From assembly GCA_964490895.1 (NCBI GenBank), contig CAZBEI010000122.1, forward strand, positions 1-24,041: a stretch of DNA of 24,041 nt, in the 5' to 3' direction. Both the position numbers and the translations under genes were made by a program. Below are positions 1 to 7,086 of the stretch, in pieces. The DNA is from JACRAO01 sp964490895. Lineage in GTDB: Bacteria; Bdellovibrionota; UBA1018. Below the pieces are notes generated by a model. It made no database searches and was not told the DNA's origin. It was given only the letters and a program-made list of their open reading frames with translations. The stretch's first letter is position 1. Every line of letters starts with the position of its first letter.

Positions 1-14
1 TGTTTAATATGTCT

Positions 15-41
15 CAGAACCCACCCTGCTCGCAATTCCCG
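15..41. repeat. 27-bp direct repeat, left copy (bioY 3' end remnant)
   Basis: This 27-base stretch is identical to 890-916. On the minus strand it reads as the last codons of bioY (GIASRVGS) and continues as E-T-Y-stop, which would be a natural short end for a BioY protein. Similarity continues imperfectly for about 9 more bases on the side facing the ATPase remnant, with one single-base gap. I infer that this is the displaced original 3' end of bioY and that everything between the copies was inserted. Confidence 0.8.
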
Positions 42-54
42 AAGCCAAGTGGGC

Positions 55-831
55 TCAAAACTCTTTTTCAAAAAAGACCTTCCACGAAACGCAGTGGACA
101 CCAGCAATATTTGACGAGATGGGATCTTGGCTCACATAATACATCCTTTTGGGTTTTAGGGGTTCTGCAATTCTTGCTAATTTTCTAACCTCTACGGCAT
201 CAATGATATTTGCAGATTTAATCTCAACAGCGATGATTTCAGACCCACGACTTAAAATAAGATCAATCTCTCCTCCTGCATTTGTCTGATAATGCGAAAT
301 TTTGAAATCTTTCTTATAGTAGCTATTGAGTCGAATAGCCTCAAGAATGACAAAATGTTCGAACGCTCTACCATACGGACTGCTTCCCATAGTCATTTTT
401 TGATCTAAATCAGATTCGATCGCTCTTTTGATCCCAAGATCAAAGATATAAAATTTAGGCTGCAATTTGACTGATTCCCTTGCAGACTGGGTGTCAGCCA
501 GTAAGTTGGTATTTTGTTTTTTTAGTTTTCTTGCACTAGATCCAGTGAGTGCAAATTTGATTTTTTTTGTTTCAATTAATTCATGGACTGTATCAAGGAG
601 TTTGGGCACTTTTTGAACTTCATCGATCACTACCCACTTTGGCTTCTTATCGAGAGCGTCTAAATCAGAAATGAGCAGATCTGGATTCGCCTGATAACGC
701 CTCTCCTAACGATCCAGAAGTAAATTGATATAGAAGTGTTCTTCGTTCCACTGTTCTTTTAAATAAGTCGATTTTCCAGTGCCACGCGCGCTGAATAGAA
801 AGTAACTGCGTGTATTTGCAGGCGAAAGCAT
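55..831 (-). pseudogene. Degraded AAA+ ATPase with DUF4143-type C-terminus
   Basis: Reading in one frame from the ATG at 831, a Walker A motif (ARGTGKST) is followed by an in-frame TAG at 706-708. The same frame then continues with Walker B (VVIDEVQK), the sensor-like LTGSSARKLK, and a C-terminal E-x-D...E-x-K signature (GEIDLIL, AVEIKSA) typical of the PD-(D/E)xK-like end of these ATPases. Compared with the intact relative at 7493-8689, roughly 120 residues are missing between NLLA and PKFYIFD, removing the middle of the protein without changing frame. Both lesions argue for a dead gene. Related full-length proteins are about 390-400 residues. Their cellular role is poorly known; they are often found as accessory, possibly mobile, genes. 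The copy sits between 27-bp direct repeats inside the end of bioY. Confidence 0.88.
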
Positions 832-840
832 CCTATGGAA

Positions 841-875
841 CAAACTCCATATTTTAGACCATTTTATGGAGTTTG
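841..875. promoter_or_regulatory. 11-bp inverted repeat between bioY stop and ATPase start
   Basis: The arms 841-851 (caaactccata) and 865-875 are exact reverse complements around a 13-base loop. The right arm overlaps the current bioY stop codon (864-866) and the left arm lies 10 bases upstream of the ATPase remnant's ATG. It could be an operator for the ATPase or a weak hairpin at the end of bioY. No T-run follows the minus-strand exit, so a classical terminator is not supported. Confidence 0.5.
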
Positions 876-1451
876 GTCAACGGTAAATCCAGAACCCACC
901 CTGCTCGCAATTCCCGCAGCAAGTGTAGTTTTCAGGATATCTCCAGGAATAAAGGGAAATAGCCCCGCCATAAAAAGTCCCTTAAAGGGCACAAAAAAAG
1001 ACAAGCCAATGAGTCCAAAAGTAAAGACACACAAACTGCCCAAGCATCCGGCTAGAAAAGCTTTCCAAAACGTACAAGAAAATCCATGATCAGCAAGTCC
1101 ACCCACAACCCATGAAGCAACCCCCATTCCGACAAGATAGCCCAGTGTAGGACCGAGCAACAAACCTGACTTGCCGCTCGCAAATACCGGAAGCCCAACA
1201 AAACCCAGAGCCAAATATCCTAGAACGCTCGAAAACCCCAACTTTCGACCGAGCAAAAGTGAAACCAGAGTGACACCAAAGGTCTGTCCGGTCAGAGGCA
1301 CTGGGGTAAAAGGGAGTGGGATAGAGATTTGAGCCAAGGCTGACATAAGACCCACCCCTAAGCAAACGGAGATCACTTTGGCTTTTGTTTTAATATTTTT
1401 TTTCTGGATTAAAAAAGGAACAATGGCTTGAGTTTGCATGGGGTTACTCAT
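864..1451 (-). CDS. bioY: Biotin transporter BioY (ECF S component)
   Basis: BioY is the membrane substrate-binding component of biotin ECF transporters; it binds biotin on its own and works with a shared EcfAAT energy module. The 195-residue protein has the family's length and hallmark segments: AQISIPLPFTPVPLTGQTF near residues 40-58, GPTLGYLVGMG near 100-110 and FPFIPGDILK near 165-174, within about six hydrophobic helices. The last residues after GIASRVGS (GFTVDQTP) come from inserted DNA; the left repeat copy suggests the original ended in ETY. Because only the extreme tail changed, function is probably kept. No ATPase or EcfT gene is seen nearby, so the energy module would have to be elsewhere. 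Confidence 0.93.
   Translation of the reverse strand: MSNPMQTQAIVPFLIQKKNIKTKAKVISVCLGVGLMSALAQISIPLPFTPVPLTGQTFGVTLVSLLLGRKLGFSSVLGYLALGFVGLPVFASGKSGLLLGPTLGYLVGMGVASWVVGGLADHGFSCTFWKAFLAGCLGSLCVFTFGLIGLSFFVPFKGLFMAGLFPFIPGDILKTTLAAGIASRVGSGFTVDQTP
890..916. repeat. 27-bp direct repeat, right copy (inside bioY)
   Basis: Exact copy of 15-41, lying in the last codons of bioY. Together the two copies bracket about 850 bases containing the degraded ATPase and its upstream inverted repeat. The arrangement resembles a target or attachment-site duplication made when a cassette entered the end of a gene and supplied a replacement 3' end. Confidence 0.8.
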
Positions 1452-1508
1452 AGCAATTAAAATGGACTTTGTAACATGAAAATCATATTTAAGATGACTT
1501 TTACAAAA

Positions 1509-1952
1509 TCAAAACCTACTGGGGTAGTGCATGGGTTTTTTTCGAGATTTACAATCGGTGTCTATGCTCTCCCCACTCTTGAGATAGATCGTGTATTCGC
1601 TTGTTGTCTCGATATCTCCGGATATGATTTGGGCGTATTTTTTTCTCCCGTGTATCCCTCGAGAGAGGAGTTTGTTTCTGAGAGTATAGACTACGGTCCT
1701 TTTACCATTTTTTGGCGGGACTTCGTGGCTCATTCTGAGTTCATAAATGGCATTGATTTCGCCCTCTTCGATGTCTGCAAGAGATTTCTTGTTTAAAGCA
1801 GATAAAATGCACTCCGTGTTTTCAGCCAGAGGGTACTGCATCTCCTCTGGGGTGTTATAAACAACAAAAGGATTTCGTATGGCTTTTGTCGAGGTAATTT
1901 CGGCGGATGCGCTTAAGGAAAGCAAAAACAGGGGTACTAATTTTTTAAACAT
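1509..1952 (-). CDS. Hypothetical secreted protein, 147 aa
   Basis: The protein begins with a short Sec-type signal peptide (MFKKLVPLFLLSLSASA, likely cleaved before EI). A mature domain of about 130 residues follows, with two cysteines (in ENTECIL and DTDCK) that could form a disulfide. I do not recognise the family. The ATG at 1952 is preceded by a weak purine stretch (aagagg) about 12 bases upstream. Its leader contains a 13-base G tract (on this strand) and one arm of a 12-bp inverted repeat right next to the start codon. An open frame also exists on the opposite strand, but the signal peptide and leader favour this one. It follows the lipoprotein gene ending at 2050 in the same direction. 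Confidence 0.65.
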   Translation of the reverse strand: MFKKLVPLFLLSLSASAEITSTKAIRNPFVVYNTPEEMQYPLAENTECILSALNKKSLADIEEGEINAIYELRMSHEVPPKNGKRTVVYTLRNKLLSRGIHGRKKYAQIISGDIETTSEYTIYLKSGESIDTDCKSRKKPMHYPSRF

Positions 1953-1954
1953 AA

Positions 1955-2024
1955 ATACTTAAAGCCTCTTCTTTGCCCCCCTCTTTATCTCTCCCCCCCC
2001 CCCCCAAAAGTGGGCTTTAAGTAT
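1955..2024 (-). promoter_or_regulatory. 12-bp inverted repeat enclosing a G13 tract in the 5' leader
   Basis: The arms 1955-1966 (atacttaaagcc) and 2013-2024 are exact reverse complements separated by 46 bases that include the homopolymer at 1993-2005. In a minus-strand transcript the stem would join the start of the leader to the bases immediately before the AUG at 1952, leaving a purine-rich loop. It may act on translation of the downstream secreted protein. This is inference from pairing only. Confidence 0.55.
1993..2005. repeat. 13-base homopolymer (poly-C on +, poly-G on -)
   Basis: Thirteen consecutive C residues lie 41-53 bases upstream of the minus-strand start at 1952. Tracts of this length slip during replication and often underlie phase variation, and they are also prone to sequencing miscounts. 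It lies outside any coding frame, so a length change would alter leader or promoter geometry rather than cause a frameshift. Confidence 0.85.
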
Positions 2025-2046
2025 CAAATAAAAGATATTTGGTCAA
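2020..2046 (-). promoter_or_regulatory. Candidate sigma70-type promoter for the 147-aa secreted protein
   Basis: On the minus strand, TTGACC (2046-2041) and GATACT (2025-2020) are separated by 15 bases, which is short of the ideal 17. The -35 begins 4 bases after the stop codon of the lipoprotein gene. Transcription would start around 2013, putting the inverted repeat and the G13 tract in the untranslated leader. Confidence 0.4.
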
Positions 2047-2049
2047 CAT

Positions 2050-3030
2050 TTAAGGTCCCGCGATGGTGATTGTGGTGTCGGGAGCTTTCCCTAAAGTTGC
2101 GGTGCTGTGGGGGAGGCCTTGCAGGTGGATCTTTTGTAAAACGTCTTTAATCGAGTTCAACATCCCTTCGTCTTGATTTGCCAAGATGCCTGGAAAAATT
2201 ACGAGTCCTGTTGCGTTAAAATTAAACGAAAAAGTCCGTCCTTCGGTTTTGAGTTCACTCTCAGTCACTGTGACTGGGCCCCCTTGATTCGAAGTGTTTG
2301 AGATCCCCGCATAGACCACTGGAATCGTTTGATTTCCAGTACTGCCCCAGGGGTTAGACCAATTGACCACACTTGCATTCATGGTGACCGGAGATGTTGG
2401 GCGTGCAATAGATAAAGTGCCTGACGTACTGTCCATCCACTTAAACGTAGAGTCTGTATCTTTGTACATCAAATCCCCTCGTTTAGAGCTTGTGATGACG
2501 TCATCTGCAAAAATGAAACGAACGGTATGGGTCGCTACTGCAGCGCCATGTGCTCCCGAAGCCGCAGTGATTGTAAAAGTTGCATCGAGATAGCCAAACA
2601 TATAGGAGATATCCGAATAGTAGGTGTTGCTACTGGAAAGATCGCCCGTTCCACTGCAACAAGTGAGAGTGCCAGCGTTAGTCACAGGTGTACTCATGTC
2701 AAAATCGTAGGTTGTCGAAGTGCCTTTAATGCTAGACCAATCAGAATTTCCAAAATAAGCACTCATCCCATTTCCGTTAGATTGGATCAAAAGACCCGCA
2801 GCAAAATATTTTCCGGTCAGTTTGGCAGGAGTGAGGCAGAACCAAGAACTGCAGGTAGAGGCTTCTGGCGAAAGCTTTAATGCTGACAGGGTAGACGAAG
2901 AGATCTTATTTTTAGCCGAAGCTGAGAAACTGTAAGTGGTGCCGGATCCAGAATCCTTCTTTGCACAGTTAGCAACTATAAGTGCTGTAAAGACTAAAAT
3001 TACAAACAAGACTCGATGTAGTTTTTTCAT
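2050..3030 (-). CDS. Hypothetical lipoprotein, 326 aa
   Basis: The N-terminus (MKKLHRVLFVILVFTALIVANC) is a lipoprotein-type signal with a cysteine at residue 22; the Asn before it makes the lipobox atypical, and AKKDSGSG follows as a flexible tether. The mature part is rich in Ser, Thr, Gly and aromatic residues, with predicted beta structure and several cysteines (CSSWFC near the start, a CC pair later). No family is recognised. It is probably surface- or periplasm-facing and membrane-anchored. A G-rich Shine-Dalgarno (aaggggga) lies about 9 bases upstream of the ATG. It is transcribed divergently from the phosphodiesterase gene, with 239 bases between them. Confidence 0.75.
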   Translation of the reverse strand: MKKLHRVLFVILVFTALIVANCAKKDSGSGTTYSFSASAKNKISSSTLSALKLSPEASTCSSWFCLTPAKLTGKYFAAGLLIQSNGNGMSAYFGNSDWSSIKGTSTTYDFDMSTPVTNAGTLTCCSGTGDLSSSNTYYSDISYMFGYLDATFTITAASGAHGAAVATHTVRFIFADDVITSSKRGDLMYKDTDSTFKWMDSTSGTLSIARPTSPVTMNASVVNWSNPWGSTGNQTIPVVYAGISNTSNQGGPVTVTESELKTEGRTFSFNFNATGLVIFPGILANQDEGMLNSIKDVLQKIHLQGLPHSTATLGKAPDTTITIAGP

Positions 3031-3197
3031 TCAATAGGTCCCCCTTATTATAAAGGAAAATAGTAATCCTAGATTGATAAAACTTCAAGGAATGTTATCT
3101 TTATTCGGATGGGTCTTCCCTTTTTACTCCTCTTTATTTTTCAGTACACTTGGGCTGAGCCACGACAAAATTGCAAATCCATACTCAAAAATAGTAC

Positions 3198-3225
3198 TTG
3201 ACTAAGTTAGTACATAAATGATATT
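3198..3225 (+). promoter_or_regulatory. Candidate sigma70-type promoter for the phosphodiesterase gene
   Basis: TTGACT (3198-3203) and GATATT (3220-3225) are 16 bases apart and would start transcription about 37 bases before the ATG at 3270. The -35 sits inside an imperfect palindrome (gtact...agtac, 3194-3213), which could be an operator. The rest of the 3031-3269 gap shows nothing else I can name. Confidence 0.45.
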
Positions 3226-3269
3226 TACTAATGTCTGAATTTTAGCCTGGGTGGGCAAAGATTTAATTT

Positions 3270-5351
3270 ATGAAGTTTAACCAAACGCTCTCTTTTATTG
3301 TCCTTACAAGCCTATTGTTTGGCTGCGCAAACACTCACCTCACTTCGAGCGACTACTCTGCCCACTTGAGAGAAACTCCTCAGGCCACATCTCAAAACCA
3401 GACGGTTATTTTTTTCCTGGTTGACGGACTTTCTGTTCAAGCGCTCAATCAAGGTTTAAAACAAGGAAAAGTAAAATCCATTCAAAATTATTTTATGACA
3501 TCCGAAGGAAGGTTTAGTTTTGGCAAATCTGTTTTTCCAACCCTGACTTATCCCAATATCGCCTCCATTTTAACCTCCTCTACTGTGGATAGACACCCCA
3601 TCATTGGGAATAAATTTCTCATCAAAGGTCAGGCTGTCAATTTTGAAAGTCCTTTCAATAAAAATCTTCTCAACCAAGTTTTGCATGGTCAAACCGTTTT
3701 TTCTGACCTCTCTTCTCGTTACTTAAAAACAGTGAGTTATTCGCATACTTTTAATGAAAGCGCTTCGGTGCACTTGGGTTTAGACTTAGAGTCTGGGATT
3801 GCCTACCTCAAAGAAAACTACACTCTTGTGGATGGGAAAGTCTTAGAGTCTTTAGAAAACTTGCTCACCCGAACCAATCCCGAAATTTGGCCCAGTTTTA
3901 TTTTTGTACATTTGATTGGGGTAGATGCTCTTTCTCATAAGCATGGTCCCTTATCTAAACAGGCGCTCGATTATTTAGGAAGCCTAGATCAACGCCTGTC
4001 TCTGGTATTTAAAACATTGAAGCAGGGCGAAGTGAATGGGAAAAAAACAGTGAGTTTTCTGAGCGCAGACCATGGATTTACGGATATCCAGCAGTATTCA
4101 AATATTGAAGGATATTTGAATAAGATAGACCCTCGGATTACGGTTTTAAATCAATATCGACTTGCCACACTTTATTTTCCAAAAGATTGGAACTGGGAAA
4201 AAAAAAGAGATTTAGAGTCCAAGCTCATAGAGCAAAAAGGAGTGGAGTGGGTTTTGCAGAAACGGGGAAATACTCTTTTTATGGAGTCTCATGGAAAAAA
4301 AGCCGAGCTTGAATATCAAAATACTTCCTGCAAAAAATCTAATTTTAAGGTAAATTTAAAATACGGAGGAAAGCAAACCGAGTTCCAGTGTCCTGAGTTT
4401 TTCGATTCACAACCCTTGCCTGATTTTGACCCCTATTTTATTTCGAATATCAGTTATTATTTTCACTCCAAATCTCATCCCGAGATGTTGGTCCTTGCCA
4501 GTCCACACACTTCGTTTACGATCGGCAATCTTGGCGAACACGGAGGTACTACCTTAGAGGAAACTCTGGTACCTCTCCTCATGAGAAATGCAGACATCAA
4601 ACCTCCAAGTCCTGTGATTGCAACGCACGAAGTTTTGAGTTTTCTAAATTTAAAATCTCAGTTTTCGACCTTCAAAATGCTCACCCAGGGGCCGCCTTCT
4701 GTAGCGGCTTTTTTGCCTGTCTCTCACATTATTTCGCTCAAAGATAAGCCGGAGTTTACGTTGATCAATCGAGAGAGCTTAGATCTCTATTCATCTTTAA
4801 AAACAAGTTCGTTGCATACTGGCGACACCACTCTTTCTTCTCGGTTCGAACCCACCTTGGGACTCGAGTGGAATTATAAATGGAGCAATTTATTGAGTTC
4901 ACTCTTGGGTTATCAAATGGATTACGTTGATTTTAAAACCCAGAATACTTATTTTCGAAATGAGTTGGGTTTAGGTTTAGGTTACCGTTTTGGAGATCGA
5001 GAAATGCTGGTTTTGCAAGGTACTTTGGCACAGCAATTTTTTGAACTTAATAAATATTGGATTCCTGAATTTGGATTTGAGACGCGGTTTAGGCTTTTTT
5101 CCTTTGGATTTGGAGATCTCTCTATGAGAGGGGCAATGGGCTTTTTATTTCCTCGAAGCGTAGAGGGGTTAGAAATCCAGACAGGGCTAAGAGAAAATAT
5201 GAGTTTTGGTTTAGAAATTCCTGTCAAGACGACCGATCTCATGGGGACTTACTTGAAAATAGAACACCTCTCTCAAGACACTAACCGCTATAAGCGTAGT
5301 GTACTTAGTTTTGAGTTAATTTTTTCGTATGGTTTGTCGTTTTTAGACTAA
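3270..5351 (+). CDS. Lipoprotein phosphodiesterase (alkaline phosphatase superfamily) with beta-barrel-like C-terminus
   Basis: The signal peptide ends in a lipobox (LLFGC, Cys19). Residues about 45-440 carry the metal and nucleophile set of the type I phosphodiesterase/nucleotide pyrophosphatase family: Asp52 in LVDG, the nucleophile Thr93 in FPTLTYPN, Asp219 and His223 in GVDALSHKHG, Asp267-His268 in SADHGF, and His424 in GEHGGTT. It should therefore hydrolyse phosphodiester or phosphomonoester bonds with two zinc-like ions; the substrate cannot be told. Residues about 525-693 are unrelated to the enzyme. They form alternating hydrophobic/polar segments with Gly and aromatic girdles and end in LIFSYGLSFLD, as in small outer-membrane beta-barrels. 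At 693 residues it is much longer than a lone catalytic domain. Function is confident as a superfamily call; the barrel is inferred. Confidence 0.85.
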   Translation: MKFNQTLSFIVLTSLLFGCANTHLTSSDYSAHLRETPQATSQNQTVIFFLVDGLSVQALNQGLKQGKVKSIQNYFMTSEGRFSFGKSVFPTLTYPNIASILTSSTVDRHPIIGNKFLIKGQAVNFESPFNKNLLNQVLHGQTVFSDLSSRYLKTVSYSHTFNESASVHLGLDLESGIAYLKENYTLVDGKVLESLENLLTRTNPEIWPSFIFVHLIGVDALSHKHGPLSKQALDYLGSLDQRLSLVFKTLKQGEVNGKKTVSFLSADHGFTDIQQYSNIEGYLNKIDPRITVLNQYRLATLYFPKDWNWEKKRDLESKLIEQKGVEWVLQKRGNTLFMESHGKKAELEYQNTSCKKSNFKVNLKYGGKQTEFQCPEFFDSQPLPDFDPYFISNISYYFHSKSHPEMLVLASPHTSFTIGNLGEHGGTTLEETLVPLLMRNADIKPPSPVIATHEVLSFLNLKSQFSTFKMLTQGPPSVAAFLPVSHIISLKDKPEFTLINRESLDLYSSLKTSSLHTGDTTLSSRFEPTLGLEWNYKWSNLLSSLLGYQMDYVDFKTQNTYFRNELGLGLGYRFGDREMLVLQGTLAQQFFELNKYWIPEFGFETRFRLFSFGFGDLSMRGAMGFLFPRSVEGLEIQTGLRENMSFGLEIPVKTTDLMGTYLKIEHLSQDTNRYKRSVLSFELIFSYGLSFLD

Positions 5352-5353
5352 GT

Positions 5354-5382
5354 TTGACGTTAAAACGTTTTAATGTTATTCT
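5354..5382 (+). promoter_or_regulatory. Promoter with palindromic operator for the relBE-type pair
   Basis: TTGACG (5354-5359) and TATTCT (5377-5382) are spaced by exactly 17 bases. A 20-base palindrome, 5357-5376 (acgttaaaacgttttaatgt, one mismatched pair), fills the spacer and overlaps the -35. This is the usual place for a ribbon-helix-helix antitoxin to repress its own operon. Confidence 0.7.
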
Positions 5383-5401
5383 CAGATAAGGAGGTGTGAG
5401 A

Positions 5402-5632
5402 ATGAACATATCCAAGAGAGCAACCATCTATCTTGAGACCAAGGTTCACAAAGCTCTCAAGTTAAAAGCAGCAGACACAGATTCGAGTATTTCGGAGTTA
5501 GTAAACGAAGCAGTTATTGTACTTTTAAATGAGGACGCCGAAGATCTCGAATGTTTTGAGAAAAGAAAAAATGAATCCTCAGTTGATTTCGACACCTTTG
5601 TAAGGCAGCTCAAAAAAGATGGCGACCTATAG
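5402..5632 (+). CDS. Ribbon-helix-helix antitoxin (RelB-type)
   Basis: A 76-residue protein with an N-terminal ribbon-helix-helix (KRATIYLETKVHKALKLKA, then SISELVNEAV) and an acidic C-terminal arm that would wrap the toxin. I place the start at the ATG at 5402, because a strong aaggaggt site ends about 7 bases before it; an upstream in-frame GTG at 5396 overlaps that site. It overlaps the toxin gene by 14 bases, so the two are translationally coupled. It likely represses the operon through the palindrome at 5357-5376. Confidence 0.85.
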   Translation: MNISKRATIYLETKVHKALKLKAADTDSSISELVNEAVIVLLNEDAEDLECFEKRKNESSVDFDTFVRQLKKDGDL

Positions 5633-5879
5633 CGTTCAGATTAAAAAATCAGCACAAAAGGAAATCAAAGCCCTCCCCTCATCAGATAAAGAACGGATCC
5701 TGGTAAAGATTCGGGCTCTGGCCGAAAACCCACGGGGACCCGACAGCAAAAAACTATCTGGCGAAGAAAAATATCGTGTTCGGGTGGGCGTGTATCGTAT
5801 TCTTTATGAAATTCAGGACAGTGTTTTGATTATTATGATTGTCAGAGTGGCCCACCGAAAGGACGTTTATCGCTCGTGA
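5619..5879 (+). CDS. RelE/ParE-family toxin
   Basis: An 86-residue basic protein with the RelE core: an N-terminal helical hairpin (KKSAQKEIKALPSSDKERI) and the strand region YRVRVGVYRILYEI followed by VRVAHRKDVYR, the classic RelE/StbE C-terminal pattern. Members usually cleave mRNA at the ribosome; the ParE branch inhibits gyrase instead, and sequence alone favours RelE. It is paired with the antitoxin gene just upstream. Its stop codon overlaps a GTG start of the lolA-like gene (GTGA), which joins the toxin operon to an envelope gene. Confidence 0.85.
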   Translation: MATYSVQIKKSAQKEIKALPSSDKERILVKIRALAENPRGPDSKKLSGEEKYRVRVGVYRILYEIQDSVLIIMIVRVAHRKDVYRS

Positions 5880-6535
5880 CCCTCATGATTAATGCGCTTC
5901 TTTATTGTTCCTTGTTTTCTATTGCTCTCATTTCACAGGAGAGTTTAGCGAAAGAATCCCACTTTCCCCCTCTCCTGAGAGCAGTCGAAAAAAAATACAA
6001 AGAATCTAAAACTTTTTTTGCTAAATTTATTCAAGTAAACGACCAGCCGATTTTAAAAAAGAGGACGACATCAACGGGGTACCTTCTCTTTAAGCAGCCT
6101 GGAAAAATCCGTTGGGAAACCCAAGCCCCAGACCCCAATCTCTTAGTGAGCGATGGGAAAAAATACTGGTTTTACACTCCTCCATTTGACAAAGACGAAC
6201 AAGGACAAGTGATCGAAAAAAAAGCAAGTCAAGTTCAATCGCAGCTGGCCAATGCACTTCTTTCAGGCTCTTTTTCGAAGGTTAAGTCGATGAAAATTAA
6301 AAAGAAGGCGAAAAATAAGTTTCAGCTCACCCCTGAGCCCGGCACTGCAGGAGACTTAGAAAAAGCAGAAATCGAAGTGGACTTGAAAAAACAATGGATT
6401 AAAAAAGTGACGTTGGAACATAAAAGTGGCAACCGATCCGAAATCACGCTCACAGACATTGAGTTGGGAAAAAAACTAGAGGACTCCCTTTTTACTTTTA
6501 CTCCCCCTCCTGGGACTGAAAAAGTCACTGAATAA
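5876..6535 (+). CDS. lolA: Outer-membrane lipoprotein carrier LolA-like protein
   Basis: LolA shuttles lipoproteins across the periplasm from LolCDE to the outer membrane. The protein has a signal peptide ending near ESLA and then the family's landmarks: FFAKFIQ, GYLLFKQPGKIRWE and LLVSDGKKYWFYTPPFDK, followed by a lysine-rich beta-sheet region and a typical length of about 216-219 residues. The GTG at 5876 overlaps the toxin stop (GTGA) and has aaagga about 11 bases upstream; an ATG at 5885 is the alternative and leaves the signal peptide intact. With no gap to the TA pair, it may depend on that promoter unless an internal one lies in the toxin gene. A hairpin with a short T-run follows. Confidence 0.87.
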   Translation: MTLMINALLYCSLFSIALISQESLAKESHFPPLLRAVEKKYKESKTFFAKFIQVNDQPILKKRTTSTGYLLFKQPGKIRWETQAPDPNLLVSDGKKYWFYTPPFDKDEQGQVIEKKASQVQSQLANALLSGSFSKVKSMKIKKKAKNKFQLTPEPGTAGDLEKAEIEVDLKKQWIKKVTLEHKSGNRSEITLTDIELGKKLEDSLFTFTPPPGTEKVTE

Positions 6536-6554
6536 GCCTAATTTTTGCACCTTA

Positions 6555-6591
6555 AGCAGTAAGACACTGCATGGTCCTAGCTTACTGTTTT
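6555..6591 (+). terminator. Candidate terminator after lolA
   Basis: agcagtaag (6555-6563) pairs with cttactgtt (6581-6589), with one G-U pair and a 17-base loop, and runs into TTTT. It lies between the convergent lolA and mqsA-like genes. The stem is AT-rich and the loop long, so strength is uncertain. Confidence 0.4.
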
Positions 6592-7083
6592 CTACGCATA
6601 TTGCACACTGTAGCGCCTACCTTTAGGCGTCAGTTCAATTCTGCTGTACTTCACTGGTTTTGTTTTACCCTCTAAAATGTCGCGAACTGCATAATTACGA
6701 TCAGTCGTTAGCGACATAATTGCTAAGCGCACCAGACGATCAAACTTATCATTTACACAACTGTCATTGGCCTCGATCCGATACAGATGAGCAGCGCTTG
6801 CATTAAGCAGCTTTGCAAAACATTGACCCGAGTAGCCCTTCCAAGTTCTTAAAAAGCGGATTTCTTTTCCTGTTAGAGGCTTATCTTTTTTCAATAAAAC
6901 GTCGGCGATAACGGTATCGATTTCTTCTAGATTTCCATATTGTAGATACCGCTCACCACAGTTGTCACAGTGATAGACCTTTGCGCCGCAGATCATGATA
7001 TTGTCAAGTCCACTAGCATCGTATTTGATGTTCTGAGTTTTTGGTTCCAACTTCTTTTTACTTTCGCATACTGTGCATCTCAT
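6592..7083 (-). CDS. MqsA/YgiT-type antitoxin (zinc finger plus HTH)
   Basis: 163 residues. The N-terminus carries a zinc-binding set, Cys3-x2-Cys6 and Cys39-x2-Cys42 (CDNCGERY), as in MqsA/YgiT antitoxins, with an extra Cys32. Residues about 75-110 form a helix-turn-helix of the XRE type (LTGKEIRFLRTWKGYSG through AAHLYRIEAN). The C-terminal 50 residues are an extension I cannot assign. A strong aaggag lies 8 bases before the ATG and is made by the last codons of the toxin gene, only 3 bases upstream. As in mqsRA, the toxin is encoded first and this protein likely binds the palindrome at 7407-7427. Confidence 0.85.
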   Translation of the reverse strand: MRCTVCESKKKLEPKTQNIKYDASGLDNIMICGAKVYHCDNCGERYLQYGNLEEIDTVIADVLLKKDKPLTGKEIRFLRTWKGYSGQCFAKLLNASAAHLYRIEANDSCVNDKFDRLVRLAIMSLTTDRNYAVRDILEGKTKPVKYSRIELTPKGRRYSVQYA

Positions 7084-7086
7084 AAT

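Noticed and set aside
1468..1507. tttgtaa...ttacaaa upstream of bioY as a possible BirA-type biotin operator
   Set aside because: The arms resemble part of such operators, but the 26-base spacer is too long for the known 14-16-base arrangement.
1476..1796. Open frame of 106 codons on the plus strand
   Set aside because: It is antisense to a minus-strand gene with a good signal peptide and has no ribosome site or recognisable domain.
2363..2880. Plus-strand open frames inside the lipoprotein gene
   Set aside because: Shadow frames without start signals or protein-like composition.
5396..5401. GTG start for the RelB-type antitoxin
   Set aside because: It overlaps the Shine-Dalgarno site that is correctly spaced for the ATG at 5402.
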